Assembly: GCA_949316235.1 (NCBI GenBank)
Contig: OX438749.1
Span: 6,776,914-6,840,913 of the forward strand
Reading direction: 5' to 3'
DNA length: 64,000 bases
Source of the DNA: Oegoconia quadripuncta
Lineage: Eukaryota; Arthropoda; Insecta; Lepidoptera; Autostichidae
Part shown: positions 51,846 through 62,114 of the stretch, piece by piece
How positions within the stretch are numbered: position 1 is the first letter of the stretch
Layout: each line of letters opens with the position of its first letter
Notes under the pieces: generated by a model
Seen by the model: the letters and a program-made list of their open reading frames with translations, nothing else
Databases searched by the model: none
Told to the model about the DNA's origin: nothing
Program-made: the position numbers and the translations under genes

Positions 51846-52866
51846 AGCTACTATTATAAATTTGCAAAAGGCTGCGTCAGAATACCAACAATTGCAGGCT
51901 TCGGCTCATTGTTTTGTACCGTTTTGACGAAATTTAATAATTCTCCACGCGGACCCACGACGACCTTAACACGGCCAATATAAGGACGTCTCGCTGCGTT
52001 CATATTACCTATAGTGTCGCACTGGCAGCTCATACTGGTAGTATCACAGTCATCGTTTGACAACAAACAAATAAATTTGGACTAAAAAAAATCTCATTCA
52101 TTCAATTCAGACATTCTCTGTATGTACAACGACGTCGTCTATTTTAATGACGTTCGTTATTCCAAATGTTTTATTTGTGATCCCGACATCAATTTGGTCG
52201 ATTTCAATCCTCAGACCGGTTGCGAGCCTTGGCACCACCCCAAAACAAATTCCAAGACAAAGGAAAGCTATGCGATCAAACATAATGGAAAACGCGTGAT
52301 TTTTATTTAGATGCAAAATTCATAAGGATCGTCGACAAAGTATTCGCGGGGAATCGAGAAAACTCCTATCTCCTTCGTCTATGCAAAAGAAATGCAAATA
52401 TTTAAAAGGTAGGGGATGTCCGAGACGAAGGCATGCATACAAAAACTTTCTCCGGGCAGCGAAAAAATACCAAGGTGCTCCTTTTAAGGTAACTTGCCGT
52501 AGCGGATGGGTATTCCAAGCTCGTACTGTTTTCCAAAATTTTAATACTATAAAAATGTAATTATGCCACACGTACGCGAGAAGTAATGTGTAACGGTATA
52601 ACTGGAACCATTAAAGATAATCGAGTGCAGTAATAATAATATAATAATGAAAAATTGACCACAATTTAATTAGCGTATTGCGAATTGAATAACCAACCAG
52701 CAAATAATAGTTTCTATTACGCAAATCACAAAGAAAGTATAGCACGACTTTAAAATTAACCACGGACTTAGAATTACTTTGGGGCAGAAGCATAAAAAGG
52801 CTTTTGGCAGTTCGTCGAGTCATGTTCCCGCTTTTCTTTATATTTCCTGGAATTTGTATTTGTCGA
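51846..52866. other. No gene supported
   Basis: At 52107-52316 opposite-strand frames of 62 and 69 codons overlap. The plus frame has a CFICDPDINLVDFNPQTGCE stretch. I recognise no family and cannot tell coding from chance. A 99-codon AT-rich frame at 52611-52910 is featureless. Confidence 0.4.
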
Positions 52867-52867
52867 G

Positions 52868-53112
52868 TTTTGATGTGTAATAAAGGCAGAATATTGTGTA
52901 GTAAAGTCAATGAATGTGTACAATTGAAGGAAAGTCTAAATACTTATAAATGATTGAGTATTCCTGAAGTTGCTAAAATCTTCCATAAAACACTGTCACT
53001 TTACTGAAGATGAAAATGTCAACACTTTATTAAATGGAGTCATTATTGGACACTGGCAGAAATGGCGTCCTAATAGGTTGACAAATACTAATAGTAAGAA
53101 GAAAGAGGAAGA
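52868..53112. repeat. Repeat O, copy 1
   Basis: GGCAGAATATTGTGTAGTAA, TGTACAATTGAAGGAAAGTC, AAAATCTTCCATAAAACACT and GTCACTTTACTGAAGATGA align with 63597-63745 at many positions. Both copies are followed by GGTTGAC and TAAGAAGAA within about 150 bp. No coding capacity is seen. The orientation as a mobile element is unknown. Confidence 0.55.
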
Positions 53113-54241
53113 AAGCAAACAAAGAAAATAAAATTACTTTCAAATTGGACTTCATTTTAATTGCGTGTCATTTGTTACACGAGACACAGTAGAAATAATC
53201 AATTTTTAAAATTGTAGAAAATAAATATAGCCTTTACATAAGTATAAACTACATCTCACTGTCCACTGGTGAATCTACAGGCACGCTTTCTAAGGCGTTT
53301 TGTTTCCACGAGCAAACTCCAGCTAGCTTCCAAAAAATTTGGGAATCATAGAGCGGACTTTTGTTATACAAGGCTCAAGTTCGGCTTCACAGTTTACAAA
53401 CCTTCAGTTTCCGTGAGAACATTGGCCCTGTATCTGTATGTCTTTTGCCGGTTATATAAAGGCTACATAATTATATAAAGTATTCTGAAAGCATCCTTGA
53501 GTGTGGGACTTCGAAAGACATTTTTTCATATACTAGAAATAATAATAACATGAACATTTTTTACTTTGTAGTGACTGAAGTCCGTTCTTTTTTTTTTGTT
53601 AAAACTTTTTATTTTTTGCTTTTTAGTATTTTAGCGTACTTGCCAATTTCCCTGATAATTTTTGTGCGATCTCGACCGCCGTCCAAATATTTCAAGCTTT
53701 TCTGCTATTTACCTTTATTACACAGAAACTACTGAACCGATTATACTGAAATTGCAATGGGACCAACTTGACGGTAACCTCTTTCATTTACAAAAGCGAT
53801 CACGCAAATCAGTCGCCAAATGTTGGAGTTATCGGTGAACATAAAAGAAAATAATCATATACAGGCGAAGATAGAACTCCTCCTTTTTTGGTTGTATTCG
53901 GTAATAAAATATTCAGTCGCCATAATGAAAACGGTTAATAAACAAAACTTGGACTTGAACTAACTTCGGCGACAAAGTGTTCTACATGTTGAAATGTTAA
54001 ACATGATGTCTAGACTAAACACAAGTGCAGAAGTGTCGTGCATTAGTTCCCATGACGTATGCAGAAATATTACCCCCAGGGTAGTGAGTGCAATTTGTCA
54101 AAACTCACAGCGAAAGTTGGCGCCATTTTGTCTGATAAATATGAGAGGAAAAGTTTAGAAAAGATTTCTCCTGCAAATTGCAGCTGTATGTTTACGTACG
54201 AACACCGCCACACACAAAGGAATAAATAACATAATATTAGC
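53113..54241. other. No gene recognised
   Basis: AT-rich. A CTACTGAACCGATTATACTG phrase at 53728 may be a small repeat L relic. Frames of 61 to 69 codons are featureless. Confidence 0.45.
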
Positions 54242-54312
54242 GTTATATTAGTTGTGTGGTTTCGACGCATAAAAAAAATAAAACCAACCCGTCTCTTCCG
54301 TGGGTGTTGACT
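54242..54312 (+). repeat. Repeat D head fragment
   Basis: TTGTGTGGTTTCGACGCATA, AAACCAACCCGTCTCTTCCG and TGGGTGTTGACTG correspond to the first 60 bp of repeat D (compare 35296), which then breaks at the RTE end. Confidence 0.5.
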
Positions 54313-54314
54313 GT

Positions 54315-54545
54315 TATCGATCATCATCAGCCGAAAGACGTCCACTGCTGGACAAAGGCCGCCCCCCAAAGATCTCCACAACGATCGGTCCTGCGCTGCC
54401 CGCATCCAGCGGCAACCCGCGATCTTTACCAAATGTCGGTCCACCTCGTGGGGGCCCTGCCCACGATGCGTCTTCCGGTACTTGCCTACCGGCATGACTT
54501 GAGAGAGACTTTGCTAAATTTCTACCCAACCAGTGTCCACGAATT
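54315..54545 (-). mobile_element. RTE-iii LINE 3' end, best preserved coding copy
   Basis: On the minus strand a frame within 54070-54495 reads DRHLVKIAGCRWMRAAQDRS, then LWRSLGGGLCPAVDVF. This corresponds to DxLVKxAGxRWMxxAxDRxxWRSLGEAYVQQWTxF, with a frameshift in the last part. The (GAT)n-type tail is at 54322-54329 on the plus strand (ATCATCAT). The 117- and 80-codon frames in other phases are shadows. Confidence 0.78.
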
Positions 54546-55520
54546 GCAGGCTTCACTGAAAATCGGCATTGTATGTATAAATGTTTGTCATACCTCTACT
54601 GCTTTTTGACTTTCCATTGCGAAACCGCAAGACGACATTTTACTGCCTCTTGAAACTTCCAAACGTAACCGAAACACTTAGACAATTACCCCTTGACTCG
54701 TGAACGTCTAGGAACATAGTATTCCCTAAGCCCAGCTTTAGCTACACGCTCGTTCAGTTTCACCAGATTTTCCACAAATTTTATTTTCGATAGTTTCCTC
54801 ACGCCAATAGGTTACTGGCGGGTTCAATAGCTCGCTGGCGCCGACAAATCCAATAAAGAAGCGTGGCTCGAAGAAATTTATGTTATTGACCGGATTATAC
54901 CAACTGACGTGCCGGAGCCGGGAACTCACTACAGACCAGACCATGTAGGCCCATGGCACCTTTTCGGCCTCATAGGAGTTTATTAGAGGCGTGAATGGAG
55001 GCAGAGGTCAAGTGTTGTGGTTGTAATATTGATTGTTCCGTCAAACACCTTTTTCAATGCGTCAGCGATCTCCCTACGAGGGCTCTGTTCTACATATTAC
55101 GTGCTAAACGGTTTTCGATGCGTGACATACATAACCTTTTGTGATTTATTGCTATGCAATATGTTGTAATGAAATTTTTGGTAGGTATTACGTTTTGTTC
55201 GTTCTGGTGGCTGTGTGGTTTCCGAGAGAGTAGAATAATAGCCCTCTCATTGTCCAACTTGAATGGTAATGAACTGTATTCAACTCCTTTATTATTGGAG
55301 GAATTCGAAAATTTAAGCATAACCTATTATTGCTCGAATTTGACAGTTCGTTCCCATTGAAGTTAAACAATACGGGTCCAGTTCACTCTTCTCGTGATTA
55401 AGGGATCGTGAGCATAACAGTGTATTATACTAATGATGGGCATGGGCATTAGCGTCATTGATGCAGATCTCTTAAAAGCCAACCTGCCCCAGCGCTGGCG
55501 CTTAGGACAAATCCTCACCT
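54546..55520. other. No gene recognised
   Basis: Frames of 60 to 76 codons overlap on both strands at 55090-55370. A GGCTGTGTGGTTTCCGAGAG phrase at 55210 resembles the start of repeat D. No gene supported. Confidence 0.4.
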
Positions 55521-55521
55521 T

Positions 55522-55585
55522 GAAACTGACGCAAATGGGAGAAGCTTATGTTTAATAGTGGACTTTTGTTGAAAGGCTGTTTATG
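55522..55585 (+). mobile_element. RTE-like LINE 3' terminus, short
   Basis: AAACTGACGCAAATGGGAGA, AGCTTATGTTTAATAGTGGA and CTTTTGTTGAAAGGCTG resemble the MGEAYVxQWT-encoding terminus of RTE-iii elements. Confidence 0.45.
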
Positions 55586-55721
55586 TGATGTGTGTCTGTA
55601 TTTACATACATAGGTATATACATAAATGCCTATTTCCCGTAGGGGTAGTCAGAAACCAGAGATTTCCACTTGCTACGATCCTGACAATCCTCTGTTGCTT
55701 CATTGTTTGTTTGTTTGTTTG

Positions 55722-55855
55722 TAAACGCTTTATTGTACAAAAAGGCATTACATTAATTTTGCATTGATACGGAATTTTAGTACAACGGCGGACTTATCCC
55801 ATAGAGGGATTTCTTCCAGTCACCCATAGGGTTAGTTAGAAAACTTACTCTCCTA
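55722..55855 (-). mobile_element. Repeat C: LINE 3'-end-like fragment, copy 3
   Basis: AAACGCTTTATTGTACAAAA, TTTTAGTACAACGGCGGACT, TATCCCATAGAGGGATTTCT and ACCCATAGGGTTAGTTAGAA match 883-985 and, inverted, 37065-37175. A TTTG-repeat (55702-55722) precedes it. Confidence 0.6.
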
Positions 55856-56103
55856 AGGTTGAAAACTAGGATAAAGTTGAGATGAAAGGCTAGGAACTCA
55901 GCAAACCTCGTGATTTTCAAGTTGCTGCTACCAAATGCCAAGTGTATAATAATTGTAGATAAAATGTTATAATTAATGTTAATAAATAAATTTAATAAAA
56001 TTAAAGATTAATATAATTAAAGATTATTCTAATAGAACGATTTTTACTATGCAGCTGAAGGTGGTAAGGTTATTATTTTATAAAAGAAAAGAAAACAAAG
56101 GAC
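55856..56103. other. No gene recognised
   Basis: AT-rich with TTAATAAATAAATTTAATAA tracts. Confidence 0.45.
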
Positions 56104-56250
56104 TTTTTTTTTTTTTTTTTTTATGATTGACTGGATACGCGTTTGACCACAATCTCACCTGATGGAAAGTGACGATGTGGTCGGAGATGAAGCACGCGAT
56201 CTCAGTAAATGCCTATTCACTCTGCTCTTGAAGATCCCAAGGTTGTAGGA
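56104..56250 (-). repeat. Repeat J, copy 2 with T run
   Basis: A long T run is followed by GACTGGATACGCGTTTGACC, ACAATCTCACCTGATGGAAA, GTGACGATGTGGTCGGAGAT and TGCCTATTCACTCTGCTCTT. It is a typical antisense 3' end of a retroelement. It matches 13388-13470 and is longer. Confidence 0.65.
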
Positions 56251-57038
56251 TTCAGGAAAGACAGGAAGGACTCTAAACAAAACAAGTACTACTAAAGGTG
56301 CTTGGCTTTAAAATTGTGTATTGGTATCGGTCGATGGGGATAGGAACTGTGCGAGTGGATTCTGATATGACTTAGGTACAACTTTACAAACAATAAACTC
56401 AATACCCTGACAGAGATTTAGTTATTTTTTAATTCTGTTGAAGGTCCATTTTGCACGCTGATTTCTGTTTTTTGCTAAAAACCACGGCTTGCCTTCCTTT
56501 TTAAAAGACTAAATTGTTTTACACTCATGTCTGAACAATGAAACCAGCTGCCGTAAGTTCAACCCCCAGCGGGATATATCTTCAGTATTCCGTTTTGATT
56601 CATGACAGCTTGGCTAGGTGTTGATGTAGGCTTGCCAACCATTCCATATTTTCCGGATCATCCCGTATTTTTGCCATAAATTCAAATATCCCGCCGTCAA
56701 GCGCCGTCTCACATTTCGCCCTACTTTTGTGTTAGAAACACAAATCAAATATACCCACATTTCGCCCTGCCTTTGCCTTACTTGAGACTAGATAACTTGT
56801 GTAAGTGTCCTAAATATTTATTATTTTTTTAAACTAAAACATACATATCATAGAACAACAAATAAATACAAACAACATTAATTATTATTCGTAAAGTATT
56901 AAAATTATAACAATACACCCACTTGGTTTAATTTTTTTTTTGTTCCTGGTTAAAGAGATATACTCGTGATTTGATCGACGATAAACCCAGCAGTGGACAC
57001 CTTACATGCAAATGCTTGTAAGATGTCCACTAGCAATT
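56251..57038. other. No gene recognised; short internal duplication
   Basis: CACATTTCGCCCTACTTTTG near 56710 recurs as CACATTTCGCCCTGCCTTTG about 47 bp later. An AAGTTCAACCCCCAGCGGG phrase at 56556-56574 resembles the SINE-1 box B. Nothing else recognised. Confidence 0.4.
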
Positions 57039-57060
57039 TAAGTATTTCAAAACCGAAAAA
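57039..57060 (+). repeat. Repeat E left edge bordering the tandem array
   Basis: TAAGTATTTCAAAACCGAAA immediately precedes the first array unit and matches the TATTTAAAAACCGAAAAAC edge of repeat E at 12571. This shows which dispersed element gave rise to the array. Confidence 0.6.
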
Positions 57061-57386
57061 ACTCGTCATAATATTCTGTATTTTGCGGGTGTCATAATAC
57101 TATGTAACTCGTCATAATATTCTGTATTTTGCGGGTGTCATAATACTATGAAACTCGTCATAATATTCTGTATTTTGCGGGTGTCATAATACTATGAAAC
57201 TCGTCATAATATTCTGTATTTTGCGGGTGTCATAATACTATGAAACTCGTCATAATATTCTGTATTTTGCGGGTGTCATAATACTATGAAACTCGTCATA
57301 ATATTCTGTATTTTGCGGGTGTCATAATACTATGAAACTCGTCATAATATTCTGTATTTTGCGGGTGTCATAATACTATGAAACTC
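57061..57386 (+). repeat. 46 bp tandem array, seven copies
   Basis: The unit begins ACTCGTCATAATATTCTGTA and continues TTTTGCGGGTGTCATAATAC. Starts fall at 57061, 57107, 57153, 57199, 57245, 57291 and 57337, with a four-base start of an eighth. Units are identical except that the first ends TATGTA where the others end TATGAA. Near-perfect homogeneity points to recent amplification. The unit is the core of repeat E. Confidence 0.93.
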
Positions 57387-57865
57387 CGGGGATCAAGACG
57401 AAACTTGCACTTCAAAGTCGATCAATTGATTTTTCGTTTGTTGATTTACAGTTACAGATTTTTTAGATTACATGGGACTGTTTAGATTACAGGGGATAAA
57501 CATAGAAATCTACATAAATTGTACAGGCTGTCGTATAAAAAAGGTGATTGATAAAAAATAAGGTTTATAAAATAACCAAAACTGTGTGACTCGATACTTG
57601 GAAATGAAAATATCACAAAGGGAAATGGACGAAATATCGAGGGACCACACACAGTATAAGTTTTCTGTTAGGGAGGGCTTAGTTTTACACCCCCATCATC
57701 GACTTCACGCCGAGTAGCCCCGAGTGTAATGGATAATAGAGAAAAGATTTCTATTGGTATTTGTTTCTAGAACTACGGATATTGTTCAGGTTCATTTGGT
57801 ACTGTTTAAATGCTTGTAAAAATTGTAGTCTGCGTCTCTCTTAACCAAAACTAAAAAAACACAGA
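57387..57865. other. No gene recognised
   Basis: Short local duplications (TTTAGATTACA twice near 57460-57492) but no gene. Confidence 0.45.
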
Positions 57866-58262
57866 GTTCCCCCATCCACCTCCTGACTCCATCACCAGAC
57901 CCTCGACACCAGATGCAATATAGTGGACTCGCCAAAACGAATCATATGAGCCCAAATTCAAGGGGTTAACTAGTAGCCACAGAAAAGTACCACCCTCCAT
58001 TTCCTGGCTTCCTCATCAGACCCTTAGAGATTATGAGCCCAAAGTTGAGAGTTTTAGTAGTAGACAGTGAACAGTTCCATCATCCATCTAAATTAGCTAA
58101 ATAATTCAACAAAATAATAAATAATAAGCACCATAATTCAGCTAAATCATCAAATCAGCTTTAAGATACCAAATTACAGTATTATCATCCGAACTATACA
58201 TACCAAGTTTCACATCGATACGACAATTAGAAGTAGATTAAAATTACTTCCAAGATTAGTTA
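57866..58262 (+). repeat. Repeat N-like module, two imperfect internal units
   Basis: GAGTTCCCCCATCCACCTCC with CATCACCAGACCCT, and AAGTACCACCCTCCATTTCC with CTCATCAGACCCTTAG, are two similar units. ATACCAAGTTTCACATCGAT and AGTTACAAGTGAAGC follow. Such strings are frequent in lepidopteran non-autonomous elements. The family is uncertain. Confidence 0.4.
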
Positions 58263-58429
58263 GTTACAAGTGAAGCTATAATAAAAGCCAGTCATTGAAA
58301 AGTGTAATAATAATCATCACAGCAGCTGATAGTAGCTAATTAAATGTTAGGTAAGTTTTGTAATAAAGAAGTTAAGCCACAAAGTCTGGCGTGATCAGTC
58401 AGTCCTTAGATAAGTGATCAGTGGTGATA

Positions 58430-58612
58430 TTTTAAAACATTTTAGTGGTTCGGAGGCCACGTTATATCTAGCCGATGGACTGCAGGGGCGCCTTAAAAAC
58501 ACTGACTGTAGGTAGCTACTAGGTGGATGGCCTATGTGCCATAGAAGGTAAGCCTTCTCTAGTGAGAGTAAGCTCTAACCCAGCAGTGAGTGAAGCTATT
58601 GATTTGTATGAT
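58430..58612 (+). mobile_element. RTE-ii LINE 3' end, diverged
   Basis: AACACTGACTGTAGGTAGCT, ACTAGGTGGATGGCC, CTTCTCTAGTGAGAGTAAG and AACCCAGCAGTGAGTGA follow the order of RTE-ii ends (compare 19770). Strongly decayed. Confidence 0.45.
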
Positions 58613-59482
58613 GTAATGATTTAGTCTATATAAAAACAAAGGAATTTGACAACATAAATAACGCGTATTACGATGTTGCACGACACCGTCATTCCCCATT
58701 TTATTGCGCAATATGTTTCCGATCATGACCTCTTCCATCACAATAAAACACATAAGTGTCTCATCCAAATACAAAACATAATGGAAACAATAATTGAATT
58801 ACCATTTTAGGTGTTCGGTAAATTTTACGCTCTCTCTCATCAGGCCGTCTAGTTCTTCCGGGCATTTGGTTTATGTATCAGTGTGGCTGTAAATCTTTCT
58901 CCCTTTGATCAGGGCCCGGTCTATAGGCCTCTGGGGAGAAGGGACAGGTTGCCAGGATATTTCTCGTCTGTCACGTGCATTTAAAAGTTTTGTGCCGAGA
59001 ATCGTTGCAATCGCTCTTTGTAAGATCTAACGGTGTTTGGTTCGGTTTCCGATTATTCTGTTTTAAATCTATCCCATACTAGTTCCATAGATAATTGGAA
59101 TTGAAAATTAGCTACTGAAAGTAGCATTTCTTATGATTTCTACTGTTTTGTTTATTTTTAACTTTGTAACCCAATTAATTTCAGCACCTTTAGATAAATC
59201 TTAATGGATTCAGCTATAGCACATGATTAATATTTATAATTTAATTTTTAATCTTATTCTGTCAATTTGCAATTATTTTAATTATCTGTAATATGACGAA
59301 ATCCGTATACCTACAGTGAATACCTATATATCTATGTTCTTAATTATTAGTACGTTTTCCTCTATTCTTCACCCTCGACGGAGACCCTAACCTAAAGAGT
59401 TATGTGTTTGACGGCGTGGTGTGTCTAGTCTTTGCCTGGACATATCTCAGTACTGCGTGGTCCGATTTGAGTGTGTTTTTTT
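58613..59482. other. No gene recognised
   Basis: The 71-codon minus-strand frame at 58559-58774 is featureless. No shared repeat seen. Confidence 0.45.
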
Positions 59483-59499
59483 TTTTAATATTTAACATT

Positions 59500-59592
59500 A
59501 AACGAGCCGCACAAGACCGATCGTTGTGGAGATCCTTAGGGGAGGCCTTTATCCAGCAGTGGACGTTTTTCAGCTAATGTGATGATGAACTG
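59500..59592 (+). mobile_element. RTE-iii LINE 3' terminus
   Basis: AAGACCGATCGTTGTGGAGA, TCCTTAGGGGAGGCCTTTAT, CCAGCAGTGGACGTTTTTCA and GCTAATGTGATGATGA encode the DRSLWRSLGEAxxQQWT end, inverted relative to 54315. It is truncated to about 90 bp. Confidence 0.7.
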
Positions 59593-59649
59593 CACAGGTT
59601 CTTGGCCATGTTTGATGAAAATCGGTCAAGACGTGTCGAAAACATTTTA

Positions 59650-59720
59650 TTTTTAACACAGTTTTTTTTGGTGTATTCGATGATATCATAGTGTTTTCGA
59701 GATCGAGACTCATTCATAAA
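59650..59720 (+). repeat. Repeat K, copy 3 (reads as FDD motif)
   Basis: TAACACAGTTTTTTTTGGTG, TATTCGATGATATCATAGTG and TTTTCGAGATCG translate to FFGVFDDIIVFSRSRLIH, again like the gypsy RT active site. Its DNA matches 23268-23340 closely and 10775-10842 inversely. Confidence 0.42.
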
Positions 59721-60038
59721 TTTTTTCATTTATTAAAAATAAAGGATAATTCCCACTTCCCCCACTGCAAAATGGGAGGCCCAGCGAAGTTTGTGTGTTG
59801 CAAAATAATGGCCCAAGATTACAACCGTTTATAGCCGTCGATTATATTGCAAATGAATCGATCGATTGGCTGTACTATCTGTGGTTCGCTTGACGCAATG
59901 TGCTCTATCACGACGTATCTATTAGGGCGTGTTGGATGCAAGGATGCAATGGACAATGGGAACAGAACAATCCTTAACGTTCCTATAATGCAAGTTTATG
60001 CTCTACCTAACTCAATGTTAGTGACATTTTTGGTATAA
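59721..60038. other. No gene recognised
   Basis: The 63-codon frame at 59847-60038 (MQMNRSIGCTICGSLDAMCS start) has no recognised family. Confidence 0.4.
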
Positions 60039-60152
60039 TGTGTAGTGGTTAAAAACACTGACTGCTACACTAAAAGGTCGCGGGTTCAAATCATATATTA
60101 TTTGTATGATGAATACGGACGAGTGGTACCCGAGTTGTGGATGTTTTCATTT
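60036..60152 (+). mobile_element. SINE-2 5' part, split by repeat H
   Basis: GTATAATGTGTAGTGGTTAA, ACTAAAAGGTCGCGGGTTCA and GATGAATACGGAC, then CCGAGTTGTGGATGTTTTCA, run up to the insertion. About 20 bp after box B are deleted. The rest of the SINE resumes at 60544. Confidence 0.85.
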
Positions 60153-60543
60153 AAATTGGCGTGTTGTATGAAGAATTTCATTAAGACTGTTAACATTTCA
60201 TTTCATTTCTCCATACAAACATTTTAATTTTTTTTTGGGAACGGCCAATCCAAATTTAGCTAAACTTTGTGTGTAATAATTTTTAAAAGTAACCGCTTTA
60301 TAAAAGTTTCAGTGAATCTAATAAATGATTATGGGAAGCACATGAAAAGAGCTCTGTTCAAATTTTGTTTTATTATGTGATTTAGCCCAGAAATTAAAAA
60401 ATATTTCATGTGAACCCTTGAAATAATATTCCATTTTCCAAATAAAAAACAAATTTGGATCTAGCTTTGAAAATCGCAGGAATTGGTACATATGATTAAC
60501 GAAGAAAAAAAACTTCAATTTCATAGGTAAAGATCCAATATAT
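60153..60543 (+). mobile_element. Repeat H, copy 2, nested in SINE-2
   Basis: It starts AAATTGGCG directly after the SINE's TTTTCATTT and ends CCAATATATT before the SINE continues with GTATGTATTTATTTAC. It is closely similar to 12176-12576 except for about 45 bp missing after AACTTTGTGTG. The nesting fixes both ends of the element. AAATTGG and CCAATATT form a weak inverted pair; a TA or TTA target duplication is possible. Confidence 0.85.
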
Positions 60544-60692
60544 TGTATGTATTTATTTACAAAAAAAATGTATTTGTGTTACTACCATATGTATTTTTTT
60601 CCATATCAACCATCCGGTACCCATAACACAAGCCTGTTGCTTAGTATGGTACTAGATGGCGCTGTGTGTATGTGCAAAGTTATTTATTTATT
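60544..60692 (+). mobile_element. SINE-2 3' part after the insertion
   Basis: GTATGTATTTATTTACAAAA, AATGTATTTGTGTTACT, ATATCAACCATCCGGTACCC and GGTACTAGATGGCGCTGTGT complete the SINE split at 60152. A short extra stretch (ACTACCATATGTATTTTTTT) is local to this copy. Confidence 0.85.
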
Positions 60693-60699
60693 TCCATAT

Positions 60700-60872
60700 G
60701 AGTGTTTCCGCCAAGTCGCTGAACTACACCCTTTGAAAACACTTACCGTCAGATGGCCACAATAGTCTGACACAAATTCACCAATCCGTACTGGGCTTGC
60801 GTGGTGGATTATGCCCCACAACATCTAATGAGATAAAGCTGTGCCTTAGCAGTGGGGGCATAAAGCTGTTGG
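60700..60872 (+). mobile_element. RTE-ii LINE 3' end
   Basis: TTCCGCCAAGTCGCTGAACT, CACAAATTCACCAATCCGTA, CTGGGCTTGCGTGGTGGATT and GTGCCTTAGCAGTGGGGGCA follow the same order as 19770-19962. Confidence 0.65.
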
Positions 60873-61047
60873 TGTGAATATCCTAGAGAGGTAAAAATGG
60901 ACACCCATACCTATACAATTAAAGACCAGATTAAAATTCATATAATTTTATTACAGAGTGATTACGGCAGAAAGAAAGGAGATCAAGATACAACTGCTAA
61001 TTAAATTTCTTATGAAAATCCATCTTAGCTGGAATGTAATTTGTAGA
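60873..61047. other. No gene recognised
   Basis: Nothing recognised. Confidence 0.4.
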
Positions 61048-61110
61048 CAAAGACTTATAGCACTTGACCTCAATTAAACCGGTGTTAAGTGAAGACCAAA
61101 GGTGCACCTG
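61048..61110 (-). mobile_element. SINE-1 3' fragment, diverged
   Basis: TAGCACTTGACCTCAATTAA, CCGGTGTTAAGTGAAGA and CAAAGGTGC are an eroded SINE-1 3' end on the minus strand. Confidence 0.5.
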
Positions 61111-61241
61111 CTGTTCGTCTCAACCTCCCATCAGGTGGAACAAAATTAAGGAGATCATTTATTTATTTGCATGAATAAGTTTTGCATCAGTAAATCATTA
61201 AAAAAAAACTAAAAGATATTTACGTATGTATACTAAAAGTT

Positions 61242-61506
61242 ACGACCTGTTTGGTGTAGTGGTTAGCAACTCTGACCACTATACGAAAAGATTGCGGGTT
61301 CGAATCCCGCTAGGGGCATATGTTTGTGTGATGAATACGGACATGTGTACCCAAGTTATGGATGTTTTCTTTTATAATAAGTATTTGTTTACAAAAAAAA
61401 ATGTATTTATTTATTATATCAACCATCTGGTATCCACAACACAAGCATAGTTGCTTACTGTGGAACTAGATGGTGCTGTGTGTATGTTTAAGGATATTTA
61501 TTTATT
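61242..61506 (+). mobile_element. SINE-2, full length
   Basis: The head GACCTGTTTGGTGTAGTGGT, box B GGGTTCGAATCCCGCTAGG, GATGAATACGGACATGTGTA, CATAGTTGCTTACTGTGGAA and the ATATTTATTTATTAATAT tail are all present. A 74-codon frame at 61226-61450 is a by-product. Confidence 0.9.
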
Positions 61507-61687
61507 AATATCTAGCCTGCAATCTTTGTTTATGTTAATGTACCTACCTAACAGTAGGGACCGCTAAAATAGTGGTAGCTAGTCAAGGAACATTTTTATA
61601 TTACACGTCTACGTGTAAATATATATATAGTTGTAAATGATGTAGTCAGTCTTACAATAGTTGAACCCCAAAGTATTGTATAAAAGA

Positions 61688-61803
61688 AATCATCATCATC
61701 AGCCCGTGAACATCCCTCTGCAGATATAGGCCTTCCCTCGTATAATGAGGGAGTATGGGCAGTGGTCCACCACGCTGGCCCAAAGCGGGTTGAGAACTTC
61801 AAA
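61688..61803 (-). mobile_element. RTE-i LINE 3' end
   Basis: AATCATCATCATCAGCCCGT, GAACATCCCTCTGCAGATAT, AGGCCTTCCCTCGTATAATG and CCACCACGCTGGCCCAAAGC mirror 24955-25082, tail included. It ends directly at the next SINE-1. Confidence 0.78.
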
Positions 61804-61804
61804 T

Positions 61805-62042
61805 GAACCGCCTCCGTGGCTCAATGTAAACAACATTGGGTTTACGATTTGGAGGTCACGGGTGCGATCTCCAGCGGGGTACATGTTCAAGTACTCGGTT
61901 TGGTTGGCGGTAGGGCATTTAGGTAGGTAGCCAGTCCCCCAAATGTGTTGGGGTTTCCGGGTCAGTACGCTTCCACCTTCGACCTCATCTTCACTTAACA
62001 TCAGGTGTGATTAAGGTCAAGTACCTACCCGTTTCGCTTAAA
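61805..62042 (+). mobile_element. SINE-1, internally deleted
   Basis: The head CCGCCTCCGTGGCTCAATGT and a diverged box B GGGTGCGATCTCCAGCGGGG are followed by GTTTGGTTGGCGGTAGGGCA. A deletion of about 100 bp follows. The 3' part runs from AGCCAGTCCCCCAAATGTGT to GATTAAGGTCAAGTACC, with an A-rich tail. The 61- and 100-codon frames are shadows. Confidence 0.85.
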
Positions 62043-62114
62043 AAAAGAAAAAAAGAAAATGCTTTTGAATGTTTTTTTAAGAACAGTACTTAAATTTAAA
62101 AACTCCCAAATTGG

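Noticed and set aside
54256..54609. 117-codon plus-strand frame and 65/80-codon neighbours
   Set aside because: They overlap the RTE-iii end, whose real coding strand is the minus frame reading AGCRWMRAAQDRS. The others are shadows of GC-rich LINE DNA.
57061..57386. CRISPR-like array
   Set aside because: Units are continuous 46 bp tandem copies without variable spacers, in a eukaryotic context.
61699..62001. 100-codon minus-strand frame
   Set aside because: It spans the antisense of a SINE-1 and the edge of an RTE-i end; no coding signal independent of those repeats.
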